Positions 38,808 through 47,817 of a stretch of 64,000 bases of DNA are shown piece after piece (the stretch's first letter is position 1; each line of letters begins with the position of its first letter). Location of the stretch: the NCBI RefSeq assembly GCF_019511645.1, contig NZ_JAEUAX010000001.1, positions 682,001-746,000 of the forward strand. Direction: 5' to 3'. The position numbers and the translations under genes are program-made. Under the pieces are notes generated by a model. It saw nothing but the letters and a program-made list of their open reading frames with translations, was not told the origin of the DNA and did not search any database. Source of the DNA: Microbacterium ureisolvens. Its GTDB lineage: Bacteria > Actinomycetota > Actinomycetes > Actinomycetales > Microbacteriaceae.

Positions 38808-38827
38808 GAGCGGAGCTGAACCCCGAA

Positions 38828-39631
38828 ATGGCACGAGAGACCACGCGCCGCTCGAAAGGCCGCCGCAGCCCCTGGGCAGCAGCCGCACTGATCGGCATCG
38901 GCCTGCTCATCACGGGCGGTGTCTACGCCGGCGCATCGGCCGCGATGGCGGCCACGACGCCCGAGACCGTCACGAACTCCGCGCTCGCCGCCGAAGACGG
39001 CAAGAAGCTGTTCCAGGCCAACTGCGCCACGTGCCACGGGCTCGACGTCCAGGGCACCGACGACGGCCCGTCGCTGTACGGCGTCGGAGAGCTCGCCGTT
39101 CACTTCCAGATGAGCACCGGCCGTATGCCGCTGCAGATGCAGGGCCCGCAGGCCCCGCAGAAGCCGGTCCAGTTCACCGACGAGCAGATCACCGCGATCG
39201 GCGCCTACATCCAGTCGATCGCGCCCGGGCCGACCTTCCCCGACGACGAGGTGCTCGACGGCGAGGGAAGCGCATCCGAGGGCGGCGAGCTCTTCCGCAT
39301 CAACTGCGCGATGTGCCACAACGTCGCCGGCGCGGGCGGTGCGCTCACGGAGGGCAAGTACGCCCCTGCCCTGCACACCACCACCCCGCTGAACATGTAC
39401 GCGGCGATGGTCACGGGCCCGCAGAACATGCCGGTGTTCAACGACATGACGCTGACCACCGAAGAGAAGCGCGACATCATCACCTACCTGCTCTGGCTGC
39501 AGGACAACGAGTCTGCGGGCGGATTCTCGCTCGGCTCGCTCGGCCCCGTCTCCGAGGGCCTCTTCATCTGGATCTTCGGCATCGGCTCGCTGATCGCCAT
39601 CACCGTGTGGATCACGGCGAAGTCCAACTGA
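38828..39631 (+). CDS. qcrC: Di-heme cytochrome c subunit of the bc1 complex
   Basis: 267 residues. An N-terminal helix (WAAAALIGIGLLITGGVYAG), two c-type heme sites CATCH and CAMCH each with later Met ligand regions, and a C-terminal helix (LFIWIFGIGSLIAITVWI). Actinobacterial QcrC carries two hemes and replaces soluble cytochrome c by passing electrons directly to the aa3 oxidase. A GTG at 38804 overlaps the ctaE stop and would add 8 residues; the ATG at 38828 is at the usual start. Confidence 0.95.
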   Translation: MARETTRRSKGRRSPWAAAALIGIGLLITGGVYAGASAAMAATTPETVTNSALAAEDGKKLFQANCATCHGLDVQGTDDGPSLYGVGELAVHFQMSTGRMPLQMQGPQAPQKPVQFTDEQITAIGAYIQSIAPGPTFPDDEVLDGEGSASEGGELFRINCAMCHNVAGAGGALTEGKYAPALHTTTPLNMYAAMVTGPQNMPVFNDMTLTTEEKRDIITYLLWLQDNESAGGFSLGSLGPVSEGLFIWIFGIGSLIAITVWITAKSN

Positions 39632-39669
39632 TCGACGCACGACACACGTAACACTTGACGAGGAGCAGC

Positions 39670-40749
39670 ATGGCCCACGAGGACGACCCGCTAGAGCACG
39701 AGAGGGCTTCCTGGAAGCCCTCCCCCGGGCTCGCCGTCGCGGTCACCGACCCGGTGAGCAACCCTGGCCTCCCACCGCACCGCGAGCGGATGACCGACAA
39801 GGACCCCGCTTCCATGAAGCGCGCGGTCCGGGGTATCTACACGCTCTTCTACCTGTCGATCGCCGGCAGCATCTGGGCGATCGCCGCCTACATGCTGTTC
39901 CCGATCGAGAGCGGGCGGATCGTCGACATCCGCAACAACAACCTCTTCATCGGACTCGGCATCGCCCTCGCGCTGCTCGCCATCGGCGTCGGCGCGATCC
40001 ACTGGTCCAAGGCCGTCATGTCCGACAAGGAGTTCGTCGAGCCCCGCCACGCCACGCGCGGCCGCGACACGACGCGTGAGGCCGCCATCAAGGCCTTCGC
40101 CGACGCCGACGCCGACTCGGGCTTCGGTCGCCGCGCGATGGTCCGCAACTCGCTGATCGCCGCCCTTGCGGCGTCGGTCGTGCCCGGAGTCGTCCTCTTC
40201 CGCGGCCTCGCCCCGTTCAACTCGCCGGAGAACCCGCACGCCGGCGACCCGGTGTACCTCCTCGAGCACACGATGTGGAAAGAGGGCATGCGCCTGGCGC
40301 ACGACCCGTCGGGCGAACCCATCAAGGCGGCCGACCTGACTCTCGGCTCCGCCGTGCACGTCATCCCCGAAGCACTCGCCGAAGTCTCGCACAGCGAGGG
40401 CTACCTCGACGAGAAGGCCAAGGCGATCGTCCTGCTGATCCGCATGCTGCCCGAGCAGCTCACGGAGTCCGAGGACCGCAAGGAGTGGTCGTACAACGGA
40501 ATCGTCGCGTACTCCAAGGTGTGCACGCACGTCGGCTGCCCCGTGGCGCTGTACGAGCAGCAGACCCACCACCTTCTGTGCCCGTGCCACCAGTCGCAGT
40601 TCGACGTGACCGACCACGCGAAGGTCATCTTCGGCCCGGCGGCCCGCCCGCTGCCGCAGCTGCCCATCACCGTCGACGACGAGGGCTATCTCATCGCCCG
40701 CAGCGACTTCCTCGAACCCGTCGGCCCGAGCTTCTGGGAGCGTCATTGA
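39670..40749 (+). CDS. qcrA: Rieske iron-sulfur subunit of the bc1 complex
   Basis: 359 residues. Three membrane helices in the N-terminal half, as in actinobacterial QcrA (GIYTLFYLSIAGSIWAIAAY, FIGLGIALALLAIGVGAIHW and one near SLIAALAASVVPG), then the Rieske domain with CTHVGC and CPCHQS for the 2Fe-2S cluster. GAGGAG lies 4 bases before the ATG. It follows qcrC by 38 bases. Confidence 0.96.
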   Translation: MAHEDDPLEHERASWKPSPGLAVAVTDPVSNPGLPPHRERMTDKDPASMKRAVRGIYTLFYLSIAGSIWAIAAYMLFPIESGRIVDIRNNNLFIGLGIALALLAIGVGAIHWSKAVMSDKEFVEPRHATRGRDTTREAAIKAFADADADSGFGRRAMVRNSLIAALAASVVPGVVLFRGLAPFNSPENPHAGDPVYLLEHTMWKEGMRLAHDPSGEPIKAADLTLGSAVHVIPEALAEVSHSEGYLDEKAKAIVLLIRMLPEQLTESEDRKEWSYNGIVAYSKVCTHVGCPVALYEQQTHHLLCPCHQSQFDVTDHAKVIFGPAARPLPQLPITVDDEGYLIARSDFLEPVGPSFWERH

Positions 40750-42596
40750 GCACCTCAACCGTCACTGAGCAGCCTTCGGCTCCGGCGGCTCCCGTCTCAC
40801 GCAACGGTGACCGCCCGCTCGGCGGGCGCTTCATCGGGGCCACCGCGAACTACATCGACGAGCGCACGAGCCTGTCGGGCTTCGTCAAGGAGCTCGGCCG
40901 CAAGATCTTCCCCGACCACTGGTCGTTCATGCTGGGCGAGATCGCCATGTGGGCGTTCGTCGTCGTGCTCCTCTCGGGCACGTTCCTGACGTTCTTCTTC
41001 CAGGCGTCGATGACCGAGACGCACTACAACGGCGCGTTCCTGCCCATGCGCGGCATCGAGATGTCGGCCGCCATGGCTTCAACCCTCGAGATCTCGTTCG
41101 ATCTGCGCGGCGGTCTCCTCGTCCGCCAGATGCACCACTGGGCCGCTCTCGTGTTCGTCGCCGGCATCGGCGTCCACATGCTGCGCGTGTTCTTCACGGG
41201 TGCGTTCCGCAAGCCCCGCGAGCTCAACTGGGTGATCGGCTTCATCCTGTTCATCCTCGCGATGGGTGAGGGCTTCACCGGCTACTCGCTCCCCGACGAC
41301 GTGCTCTCGGGCAACGGCCTGCGCATCATCGACGGCATGGTCAAGGGCATCCCGATCATCGGAACCTGGACGTCGTTCCTGCTGTTCGGCGGGCAGTTCC
41401 CCGGTGACGCCATCGTCGGCCGCCTGTACACGCTGCACATCCTGCTGCTGCCCGCCATCCTCGTCGCCCTGCTCGTCGTACACCTCATGCTGATGGTGAT
41501 CAACAAGCACACCCAGTTCGCCGGCGCCGGCCGCACGAACAGCGTCGTGGTCGGCTACCCGATGATGCCGGTCTACATGTCGAAGATGGGCGGCTTCCTC
41601 TTCATCACGTTCGGCGTGATCGTGCTCATCGCATCGCTGTTCACCATCAACCCGATCTGGAACTACGGCCCGTACGACCCCTCGCCCGTCTCCGCCGGCA
41701 CCCAGCCCGACTGGTACATCGGCTTCGCGGACGGCGCGCTGCGTCTGGTCCCCCCGGGCTGGGAGATCGTGTTCCTCGACCGCACCTGGTCGTTCAACAT
41801 CATCGTTCCGCTCGTCGTGCTCGGTCTGTTCATCGTCCTCGTCCTGATCTACCCCTTCATCGAGGCATGGGTCACCGGCGACAAGCGTGAGCACCACATC
41901 GCCCAGCGTCCGCGCAACTCGGCGACCCGCACCGCGATCGGCGCCGCCGGCGTGACGTTCTATGCGGTGCTCTGGGCCGCGGCGGCCTCCGACATCATCG
42001 CCACCCACTTCTGGCTGACGATGGAGGGCGTGATCCACACGCTCCAGGCGCTGCTGATCCTCGGACCGGTGATCGCCTACTTCGTGACCAAGCGCATCTG
42101 CATCGCGCTGCAGAAGAAGGATCGCGAGATCGCGCTGCACGGTTACGAGTCTGGCCGTATCGTCCGCCTCCCCGGCGGCGAGTACATCGAGGTGCACCAG
42201 CCGGTCGACGACTACGAGCGCTTCAAGCTCGCCTACTTCGAGACCTACGAGCCGCTCGTGGTGCGTCCGAACGCCAAGGGCCAGATCCCGTGGCACGAGA
42301 ACCTCCGCGCCTCGATCTCCCGGTGGTTCTTCGAGGACCGTCTCACCCCGGTCACGCAGGCCGAGCTCGACGCGGCACTGGCCCACCAGCACCACGACCT
42401 CGACCACATCGCGGCCGAGGAGGACCTCGAGATCCAGGCGGCACACGAGCGTGCCGGCGTGCCGGAGGCGCCTCACAAGCCGATCGACGACGGGAAGCAC
42501 GGCGAGGTGCCGGTGCGCCCCTCGAACGTGATCGTCCCCGAGCCCGAGCCGGGCACGAAGCTCCCGCGTAACCGCGAGAAGGAGTCCGACCAGTAG
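40746..42596 (+). CDS. qcrB: Cytochrome b subunit of the bc1 complex
   Basis: 616 residues. The two pairs of heme-ligand histidines are in QMHHWAALVFVAGIGVHMLR and LYTLHILLLPAILVALLVVH. The quinol-site PDWY motif is present. The C-terminal extension of about 110 residues is cytoplasmic, rich in His and Glu, and typical of actinobacteria. The TTG start overlaps the qcrA stop as TTGA. It is the membrane core that moves electrons from menaquinol. Confidence 0.96.
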   Translation: MSTSTVTEQPSAPAAPVSRNGDRPLGGRFIGATANYIDERTSLSGFVKELGRKIFPDHWSFMLGEIAMWAFVVVLLSGTFLTFFFQASMTETHYNGAFLPMRGIEMSAAMASTLEISFDLRGGLLVRQMHHWAALVFVAGIGVHMLRVFFTGAFRKPRELNWVIGFILFILAMGEGFTGYSLPDDVLSGNGLRIIDGMVKGIPIIGTWTSFLLFGGQFPGDAIVGRLYTLHILLLPAILVALLVVHLMLMVINKHTQFAGAGRTNSVVVGYPMMPVYMSKMGGFLFITFGVIVLIASLFTINPIWNYGPYDPSPVSAGTQPDWYIGFADGALRLVPPGWEIVFLDRTWSFNIIVPLVVLGLFIVLVLIYPFIEAWVTGDKREHHIAQRPRNSATRTAIGAAGVTFYAVLWAAAASDIIATHFWLTMEGVIHTLQALLILGPVIAYFVTKRICIALQKKDREIALHGYESGRIVRLPGGEYIEVHQPVDDYERFKLAYFETYEPLVVRPNAKGQIPWHENLRASISRWFFEDRLTPVTQAELDAALAHQHHDLDHIAAEEDLEIQAAHERAGVPEAPHKPIDDGKHGEVPVRPSNVIVPEPEPGTKLPRNREKESDQ

Positions 42597-42618
42597 GTCG
42601 CCGCACTTCAGACGGATG

Positions 42619-42653
42619 CCCCGGCACGATCTTCGCGATCGTGCCGGGGTTTT
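42619..42653 (+). terminator. Terminator of the ctaE-qcrCAB operon
   Basis: CCCCGGCACGATC and its exact complement (13 bp), loop TTCGC, followed by TTTT. It begins 22 bases after qcrB and is the best intrinsic terminator on the plus strand. Confidence 0.9.
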
Positions 42654-42752
42654 CGTCATCTCGGCGCAGCCATCCCTGCACACTCCTCCGGAGCGGCAGG
42701 AATCGGACGGTGCCTGACCGCCCACCTGCCGCCCGGAGCTCCCCCGCGGACT

Positions 42753-42758
42753 TAGCGT
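42753..42758 (+). promoter_or_regulatory. -10 element of the rhodanese gene (leaderless)
   Basis: TAGCGT, 6 bases, ATG at 42765. Confidence 0.5.
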
Positions 42759-42764
42759 GTACGT

Positions 42765-43184
42765 ATGACAGACGCCCTCTCCTACTTCTCCGCCAAGCTC
42801 GCCCTCGAGACCGACTCGTCGGACGTGTACGCCGCTCAGAAAGCCGGCGAGCACTTCGTCCTCGTCGACGTCCGCGGCGAGGAGGCGTGGGCGCAGGGAC
42901 GCATCCGCGGGGCGGTCCACCTGCCGTACCGGGAGATCGCCGAACGCGCCCCGCGCGAGATCGACCCGTCGACGCCCGTCGTCGTGTACTGCTGGAGCCC
43001 CGGCTGCAACGCGGGCGCGAAAGGCGCGCTCGAGTTCGCGAAGCTCGGCTACGCCGTCAAAGAGATGATCGGCGGGTACGAGTACTGGGTCCGCGAGGGG
43101 CAGCCGACCGAGAACGACGAGGGCGCGCTCCCCCGCGTGTTCGACTCACAGGTCATGGTCGTACGCGCCCCTGTCGCCGGCTGA
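42765..43184 (+). CDS. Rhodanese-domain protein
   Basis: 139 residues, one rhodanese domain. LVDVRGEEAWAQGRIRGA and the active-site loop YCWSPGCNAG carry the motifs; the Cys of the loop is the expected sulfur-bearing residue. It could transfer sulfur or act in thiol or phosphate chemistry; the substrate is unknown. It stands between the two respiratory operons with its own promoter, so a link to respiration is only positional. Confidence 0.9.
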   Translation: MTDALSYFSAKLALETDSSDVYAAQKAGEHFVLVDVRGEEAWAQGRIRGAVHLPYREIAERAPREIDPSTPVVVYCWSPGCNAGAKGALEFAKLGYAVKEMIGGYEYWVREGQPTENDEGALPRVFDSQVMVVRAPVAG

Positions 43185-43193
43185 GAGCCCCGC

Positions 43194-44003
43194 TCAGGCC
43201 GACTCCAGTCCCTCCATGAACCGATCGGCGGCGGCCCCGTAGAACGAGGTCTGCGTGGGGGCGCCGCCGATCTCGTCGGCCGCGTCCACGACGTCGCACA
43301 CGACCACAGTGACGTTGTCCTGGGAACCGGCTTCGAGCGCGACCGCCACACACGCCTCGACCGCTGTCTCCGCGTGAGGAGACGCCACGAGGATCGCGCG
43401 AATCTCGGCGTCCGGGACGTAGTCGGTGAGCCCGTCGCTGCACAGGAGCCAGCGGTCGCCGAGTTGCGCGTCGAACGCCGTCACCGTGGCGGCGTCGCGC
43501 TCGGCGCCGCTCAACGACGCGGTGATGATGTTCCGGCGGGGGTGGGACGCAGCATCCGTGATCGAGACGATCCCCCGATCGACGAGCGCCTGCACGAGAG
43601 AATCGTCCCTGCTGGCCTGCGCCAGCTCACCATCTCGGAGGCGGTATGCCCGCGAGTCGCCGGTGTGCGCGAGCAGGAGCCCACCATCGCGGGCCGCGAA
43701 CAGACCGGTGAACGTCGTGGCCATCCCGCTGAGCGAAGGGTCGCGCTCGACGTGTGCACGCAGGTCCCAGTTGGCCGCGCGTACGGCATCGGCGAGCTGT
43801 ACCGGGTCGAGCCCGTCCAGGCGCCCGGCTGCGAGCCGGTGGATGAATGCCGCGGAGGCCAGGTCGCCGGCGGGGCCTCCCCCGACGCCGTCGGCAACGG
43901 CGGCGCCCCACGACGCCGCGAACGCGGCATCCTGGTTGGTCGCGCGATGCGGGCCGATGTCGGAGCCGGCCACCGCACGCAGAAGCGCACGGGGTCCCGT
44001 CAT
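43194..44003 (-). CDS. PP2C-family Ser/Thr phosphatase
   Basis: 269 residues, a cytoplasmic single-domain PP2C. Metal-site motifs are VADGVGGG, AHTGDSRAYRLRDG, LLCSDGLTDYV and SQDNVTVVV. It lacks the membrane helix of PstP. It lies 52 bases after ctaF in the same direction, possibly read through from the oxidase operon. Its kinase partner is not in the window. Confidence 0.93.
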   Translation of the reverse strand: MTGPRALLRAVAGSDIGPHRATNQDAAFAASWGAAVADGVGGGPAGDLASAAFIHRLAAGRLDGLDPVQLADAVRAANWDLRAHVERDPSLSGMATTFTGLFAARDGGLLLAHTGDSRAYRLRDGELAQASRDDSLVQALVDRGIVSITDAASHPRRNIITASLSGAERDAATVTAFDAQLGDRWLLCSDGLTDYVPDAEIRAILVASPHAETAVEACVAVALEAGSQDNVTVVVCDVVDAADEIGGAPTQTSFYGAAADRFMEGLESA

Positions 44004-44055
44004 AGGCGGGTCCCCGTGCGCTTCGCGCTATGAGCCATACGGCCGGCAGCGCCGA

Positions 44056-44490
44056 TCAGCGGGCGAAGTAGCCGCGGTAGTACTCGTACACCCAGCCGAC
44101 GATCGCAACAACGAAGACGGCGATGCCGATAGGCATGAGCCACGCGCCGACGGCCAGACCGATCATGGCCAGCGAGGCCGAGAACGCGAGGACGATGGGC
44201 CACCACGACCAGGGGCTGAACTCACCGAGCTCGGGGTCGCCATCATCGATGTCGGAGGTGAGGACGTCCTCGGGGAGTTCCCCGCCCTGTGCCTGATGCA
44301 CCTTGCCGATGTAGAACGCGATCAGGGCGCCCATCAGGGCGGTGAACAGCAGGGCGACGCTGCCGACCCACTCGATCGCGTTGTACCACGGCAGATTGGG
44401 GTGGGCGATGATGTTCCACACGGTGTAGATCACGGTCACCGCGAGGAAGAAGAGGGACAGCAGCCACCAGAGTCCGGTGTTCGTGCGCAC
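44056..44490 (-). CDS. ctaF: Cytochrome c oxidase subunit IV (actinobacterial type)
   Basis: 144 residues, four membrane helices (WWLLSLFFLAVTVIYTVW, ALLFTALMGALIAFYIG, and two in the second half around WWPIVLAFSASLAMIGLAVG). The family is found only in actinobacteria and stabilises the bcc-aa3 supercomplex. The GTG start is one base after the ctaD stop. Regular length and helices make the call firm. Confidence 0.93.
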   Translation of the reverse strand: MRTNTGLWWLLSLFFLAVTVIYTVWNIIAHPNLPWYNAIEWVGSVALLFTALMGALIAFYIGKVHQAQGGELPEDVLTSDIDDGDPELGEFSPWSWWPIVLAFSASLAMIGLAVGAWLMPIGIAVFVVAIVGWVYEYYRGYFAR

Positions 44491-44491
44491 C

Positions 44492-46255
44492 TTACTTCAC
44501 CTCTCCATCGGCAAGGTCGGAGACCGGGGCTTCGGGGGCGTCCTTCGCGGGACCGACGCCGACCGGGATACCCGCCTCGGGGTGGTTCAGATCGAACGCG
44601 GGCCGCTCGCTGCGGATACGCGGGATCGACGTGAAGTTGTGACGCGGCGGCGGGCAGGAGGTCGCCCACTCGAGCGATGCGCCGTAGCCCCACGGGTCGT
44701 TGACGGTGACCTTGGGCGCCTTGCGCGACGTGATCCACACGTTGAACAGGAAGGGGATCATCGAGGCGCCGAGGATGATGGCACCGATCGTCGAGACCTG
44801 GTTTTGCCAGGTCCAGCCGTCGGCCTCGGAGTAGTCCGCGTAGCGGCGGACCATGCCGTCGACGCCCAGCCAGTGCTGGATGAGGAACGTCATGTGGAAG
44901 CCGATGAACAGCATCCAGAAGTGGACGTAGCCGAGGCGCTCGTTGAGCATGCGCCCTGTCCACTTCGGCCACCAGAAGTAGAAGCCGGCGAACATCGCGA
45001 ACACGACCGTGCCGAACACGACGTAGTGGAAGTGCGCCACGACGAAGTACGAGTCCGACAGGGCGAAGTCCAGGGGCGGCGACGCGAGGATCACACCGGT
45101 GAGACCACCGAACACGAAGGACACCAGGAAGCCGAGGGCGAAGACCATCGGAGTCTCAAAGGTCACGGACCCTCGCCACATCGTGCCGATCCAGTTGAAG
45201 ATCTTCACGCCGGTGGGCACCGCGATGAGCATCGTCATCAGCGCGAAGAACGGCAGCAGGACGGCGCCCGTGACGTACATGTGGTGCGCCCACACCGCCA
45301 CCGACAGGGCGGCGATCGCGATCGTCGCGTAGACGAGCGTCTTGTACCCGAAGATCGGCTTGCGGCTGAACACCGGGAAGATCTCGGAGACGATGCCGAA
45401 GAACGGCAGCGCGATGATGTACACCTCGGGGTGGCCGAAGAACCAGAACAGGTGCTGCCACAGAAGCACGCCGCCGTTGGCCGGGTCGTAGATGTGAGCG
45501 CCCAGGATGCGGTCGGCCGCAGCCGCGAGGATCGCGGCGGCCAGCACCGGGAACGCCATCAGGATCAGGATGCTGGTGACCAGCGTGTTCCACGAGAAGA
45601 TCGGCATGCGCCACATCGTCATTCCCGGAGCACGCATGGTGATGATCGTCGTGATGAAGTTGACGGCACCCATGATCGTGCCGAAACCGCTCATGCCGAG
45701 GCCGAGCATCCAGAGGTTGCCACCCGCACCCGGCGAGAAGCTGGCGTTGGCGAGCGGCTGATATGCGAACCAGCCGAACGAGGCCGCACCCTGCGGGGTG
45801 AGGAAGCCGGCGACCGCGATCGTCGAGCCGAACAGGAACAGCCAGAAGGCGAAGGCGTTCAGACGCGGGAATGCGACGTCAGGTGCACCGATCTGCAGCG
45901 GCAGGATGGCGTTCGCGAAGCCCGCGAACAGCGGCGTCGCGAACATCAGCAGCATGATCGTGCCGTGCATCGTGAAGAGCTGGTTGTACTGCTCCTTGGT
46001 CGGGATGATCTGCATCCCCGGCTCGAAGAGCTCCGCACGGATGATCAGCGCCATCACTCCACCGAGGAGGAAGAAGATGACGGAGGAGATGAGGTACAGA
46101 TACCCGATCGTCTTGTGGTCTGTGGAGGTGATCCACTTGACGATGATGTTGCCCTTCTGCTCGACGCGCGAAGCGCTGAGCAGGGCCGCCTGCCGGGGCG
46201 GCAGGGTCGTCGGACGCCCCTGGGACGTCTCCTGCAGAGGGAGCGTCGTCGCCAT
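44492..46255 (-). CDS. ctaD: Cytochrome c oxidase subunit I
   Basis: 587 residues, about 12 helices. The heme a ligand is in TMHGTIMLL, the CuB ligand and cross-linked Tyr are in [11 protein letters not shown], the HH pair in WAHHMYVTG, and the heme a3/a ligands in VVAHFHYV. So this is a full aa3 catalytic subunit. It shares one base (TGATG) with the ctaC stop and is followed by ctaF with a one-base gap. Confidence 0.97.
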   Translation of the reverse strand: MATTLPLQETSQGRPTTLPPRQAALLSASRVEQKGNIIVKWITSTDHKTIGYLYLISSVIFFLLGGVMALIIRAELFEPGMQIIPTKEQYNQLFTMHGTIMLLMFATPLFAGFANAILPLQIGAPDVAFPRLNAFAFWLFLFGSTIAVAGFLTPQGAASFGWFAYQPLANASFSPGAGGNLWMLGLGMSGFGTIMGAVNFITTIITMRAPGMTMWRMPIFSWNTLVTSILILMAFPVLAAAILAAAADRILGAHIYDPANGGVLLWQHLFWFFGHPEVYIIALPFFGIVSEIFPVFSRKPIFGYKTLVYATIAIAALSVAVWAHHMYVTGAVLLPFFALMTMLIAVPTGVKIFNWIGTMWRGSVTFETPMVFALGFLVSFVFGGLTGVILASPPLDFALSDSYFVVAHFHYVVFGTVVFAMFAGFYFWWPKWTGRMLNERLGYVHFWMLFIGFHMTFLIQHWLGVDGMVRRYADYSEADGWTWQNQVSTIGAIILGASMIPFLFNVWITSRKAPKVTVNDPWGYGASLEWATSCPPPRHNFTSIPRIRSERPAFDLNHPEAGIPVGVGPAKDAPEAPVSDLADGEVK

Positions 46256-47154
46256 CAGTGGTCCACCTCTTCCACGTTCTCATCGATCGACCCGCCCGTG
46301 CCGGGAAGGTTCTGAAGTCGGTCGTAAGCGTCGTTGATGTCGCCGGTCTGGCCGGCCTCGCGCAGCGTGTCGAGGTACTCCTCGTACTCGGCTGCGCTCA
46401 CGACCTTGACGTTGAACAGCATCATCGAGTGGTACTCGCCGCAGAGCTCGGCGCACTTGCCGGCGTACTCGCCCTCGCGGGTCGGCGTGAAGGACCAGAA
46501 GTTGTCCTTGCCGATGTACATGTCCTTCTTGTAGAGGAAGTCGATGATCCAGAAGGAGTGGATGACGTCACGCGACTGAAGCTTGATCTTCACCGACTCG
46601 TTGACCGGCAGGACCAGCGTGGGGAGCTCGCTGATGATGTTGCCGCGCTCGTCGGTCTGAGCCTGGACTCCCATGGTCCAGACGGTCTCGTCATCGCTCG
46701 CGCCGTCGTACTGGAAGTCCCACGACCACTGCTTGCCGATCGCGGTGATCGACACGTCGGGCTCGTCGTACTGCGTCTCGAGGATCGCCTGGTCGCGCGC
46801 GGTGAAGGCGAAGAAGCCGACCACGAGGATCAGCGGGACGATCGTGTAGAAGATCTCGATCGGCATGTTGTAGCGCAGCTGGACGGGAAGACCCATCTGG
46901 CCCTTGCGGCGCCGGTAGGCGATCGCCGCCCATCCCATCAGGCCCCAGGTGATGACGCCGACCACGAGAAGCACGATCCACGAGTTGACCCACAGGCCCG
47001 CGACCATGTCGACGCGGTCGGTGGCCGGCTGGCCGTCTTCGGTGAACCCGGGGAGGAAGCCGTGCAGCTCGGTCGGGGTGCATCCGGCGAGGACTGCAGC
47101 CGCTGCGATCCCGAGTGGGAGAACGGCCCAGCGGATACGGCGTTTCGAAGGCAC
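46255..47154 (-). CDS. ctaC: Cytochrome c oxidase subunit II
   Basis: 299 residues. An N-terminal signal with lipobox VLAGC suggests lipid anchoring. Two helices follow ([37 protein letters not shown]), then the CuA domain with [12 protein letters not shown]. This supplies electrons from QcrC to CtaD. The GTG start has a GGAAAGG site. It is first of ctaC-ctaD-ctaF on the minus strand. Confidence 0.96.
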   Translation of the reverse strand: MPSKRRIRWAVLPLGIAAAAVLAGCTPTELHGFLPGFTEDGQPATDRVDMVAGLWVNSWIVLLVVGVITWGLMGWAAIAYRRRKGQMGLPVQLRYNMPIEIFYTIVPLILVVGFFAFTARDQAILETQYDEPDVSITAIGKQWSWDFQYDGASDDETVWTMGVQAQTDERGNIISELPTLVLPVNESVKIKLQSRDVIHSFWIIDFLYKKDMYIGKDNFWSFTPTREGEYAGKCAELCGEYHSMMLFNVKVVSAAEYEEYLDTLREAGQTGDINDAYDRLQNLPGTGGSIDENVEEVDH

Positions 47155-47189
47155 GGTGCACCTTTCCGATCACGAACAGGACTCTCGCC

Positions 47190-47195
47190 AGTCTA
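47190..47195 (-). promoter_or_regulatory. Putative promoter of the ctaC operon
   Basis: TAGACT on the minus strand, with CTGAAT 17 bases further upstream (47213-47218) as a possible -35. The leader would be about 30 bases and holds the AAAGG site. Confidence 0.4.
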
Positions 47196-47254
47196 GGGCA
47201 ACCGCCCAGGCGATTCAGGCCATCCCCTCAGGTTGAATCGTGTCGCAGAGACGG

Positions 47255-47298
47255 AAAAAGGCGGGCCCGGGCGCCAATTGGAGCGCACCGGACCCGCC
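47255..47298 (-). terminator. Terminator of erpA
   Basis: On the minus strand GGCGGGTCCGGTGCGC pairs with GCGCCCGGGCCCGCC (two small bulges or mismatches) and is followed by five T. It lies 25 bases after the erpA stop. Confidence 0.85.
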
Positions 47299-47322
47299 GG
47301 AAAAGTATCGGATCGTTAGCGA

Positions 47323-47688
47323 TCAGTGGAAGCTGTCACCGCACGCGCACGAGCCGGCCGCGTTGGGGTTGTCGATCGTGAAGCCCTGCTCCGAGATGGT
47401 GTCTTTGAAGTCGATCGTGGCGCCGTCGAGGTACGGGACGCTCATGTCGTCGACGATCACCTCGACGCCGTCGAAGTCGACCGTCTTGTCGCCGTCGAGG
47501 TACCGCTCGTCGAAGTAGAGCTGGTAGATCAGGCCGCTGCACCCGCCGGGCTGCACGGCCACGCGCAGGCGCAGGTCGTCGCGGCCCTCCTGTTCCAGCA
47601 GGTTCTTGACCTTGCCGGCGGCGGCGTCGGTCAGCAGCACACCGTGCTCGCGGGCGGTCTGCTCGGTCGTCAGTGCGGTGTCGGTCAT
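47323..47688 (-). CDS. erpA: A-type iron-sulfur cluster insertion protein
   Basis: 121 residues. The three conserved cysteines are in QPGGCSGLIY and SCACGDSF. The family carries Fe-S clusters to target enzymes. It has an ATG after GGAGGAG, a near-consensus -10 (TAGAAT), and a strong terminator, so it forms a single-gene unit next to the oxidase genes. Confidence 0.95.
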   Translation of the reverse strand: MTDTALTTEQTAREHGVLLTDAAAGKVKNLLEQEGRDDLRLRVAVQPGGCSGLIYQLYFDERYLDGDKTVDFDGVEVIVDDMSVPYLDGATIDFKDTISEQGFTIDNPNAAGSCACGDSFH

Positions 47689-47748
47689 GGCACTCCTCCG
47701 GATGGGCCGCCCCGGATCGATCGTCCACTCAGGCGGCGGGATGCGACG

Positions 47749-47754
47749 ATTCTA
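47749..47754 (-). promoter_or_regulatory. -10 element of erpA
   Basis: TAGAAT, five of six consensus bases. The leader would be about 55 bases with a GGAGGAG ribosome site, so unlike many genes here this mRNA has a leader. Confidence 0.5.
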
Positions 47755-47817
47755 CGCGTGCCCGCTGGCAGAAGGCTCCGGGACCGGCGCATTCGCACCG
47801 ATCCCTGAGTCGCCGCG

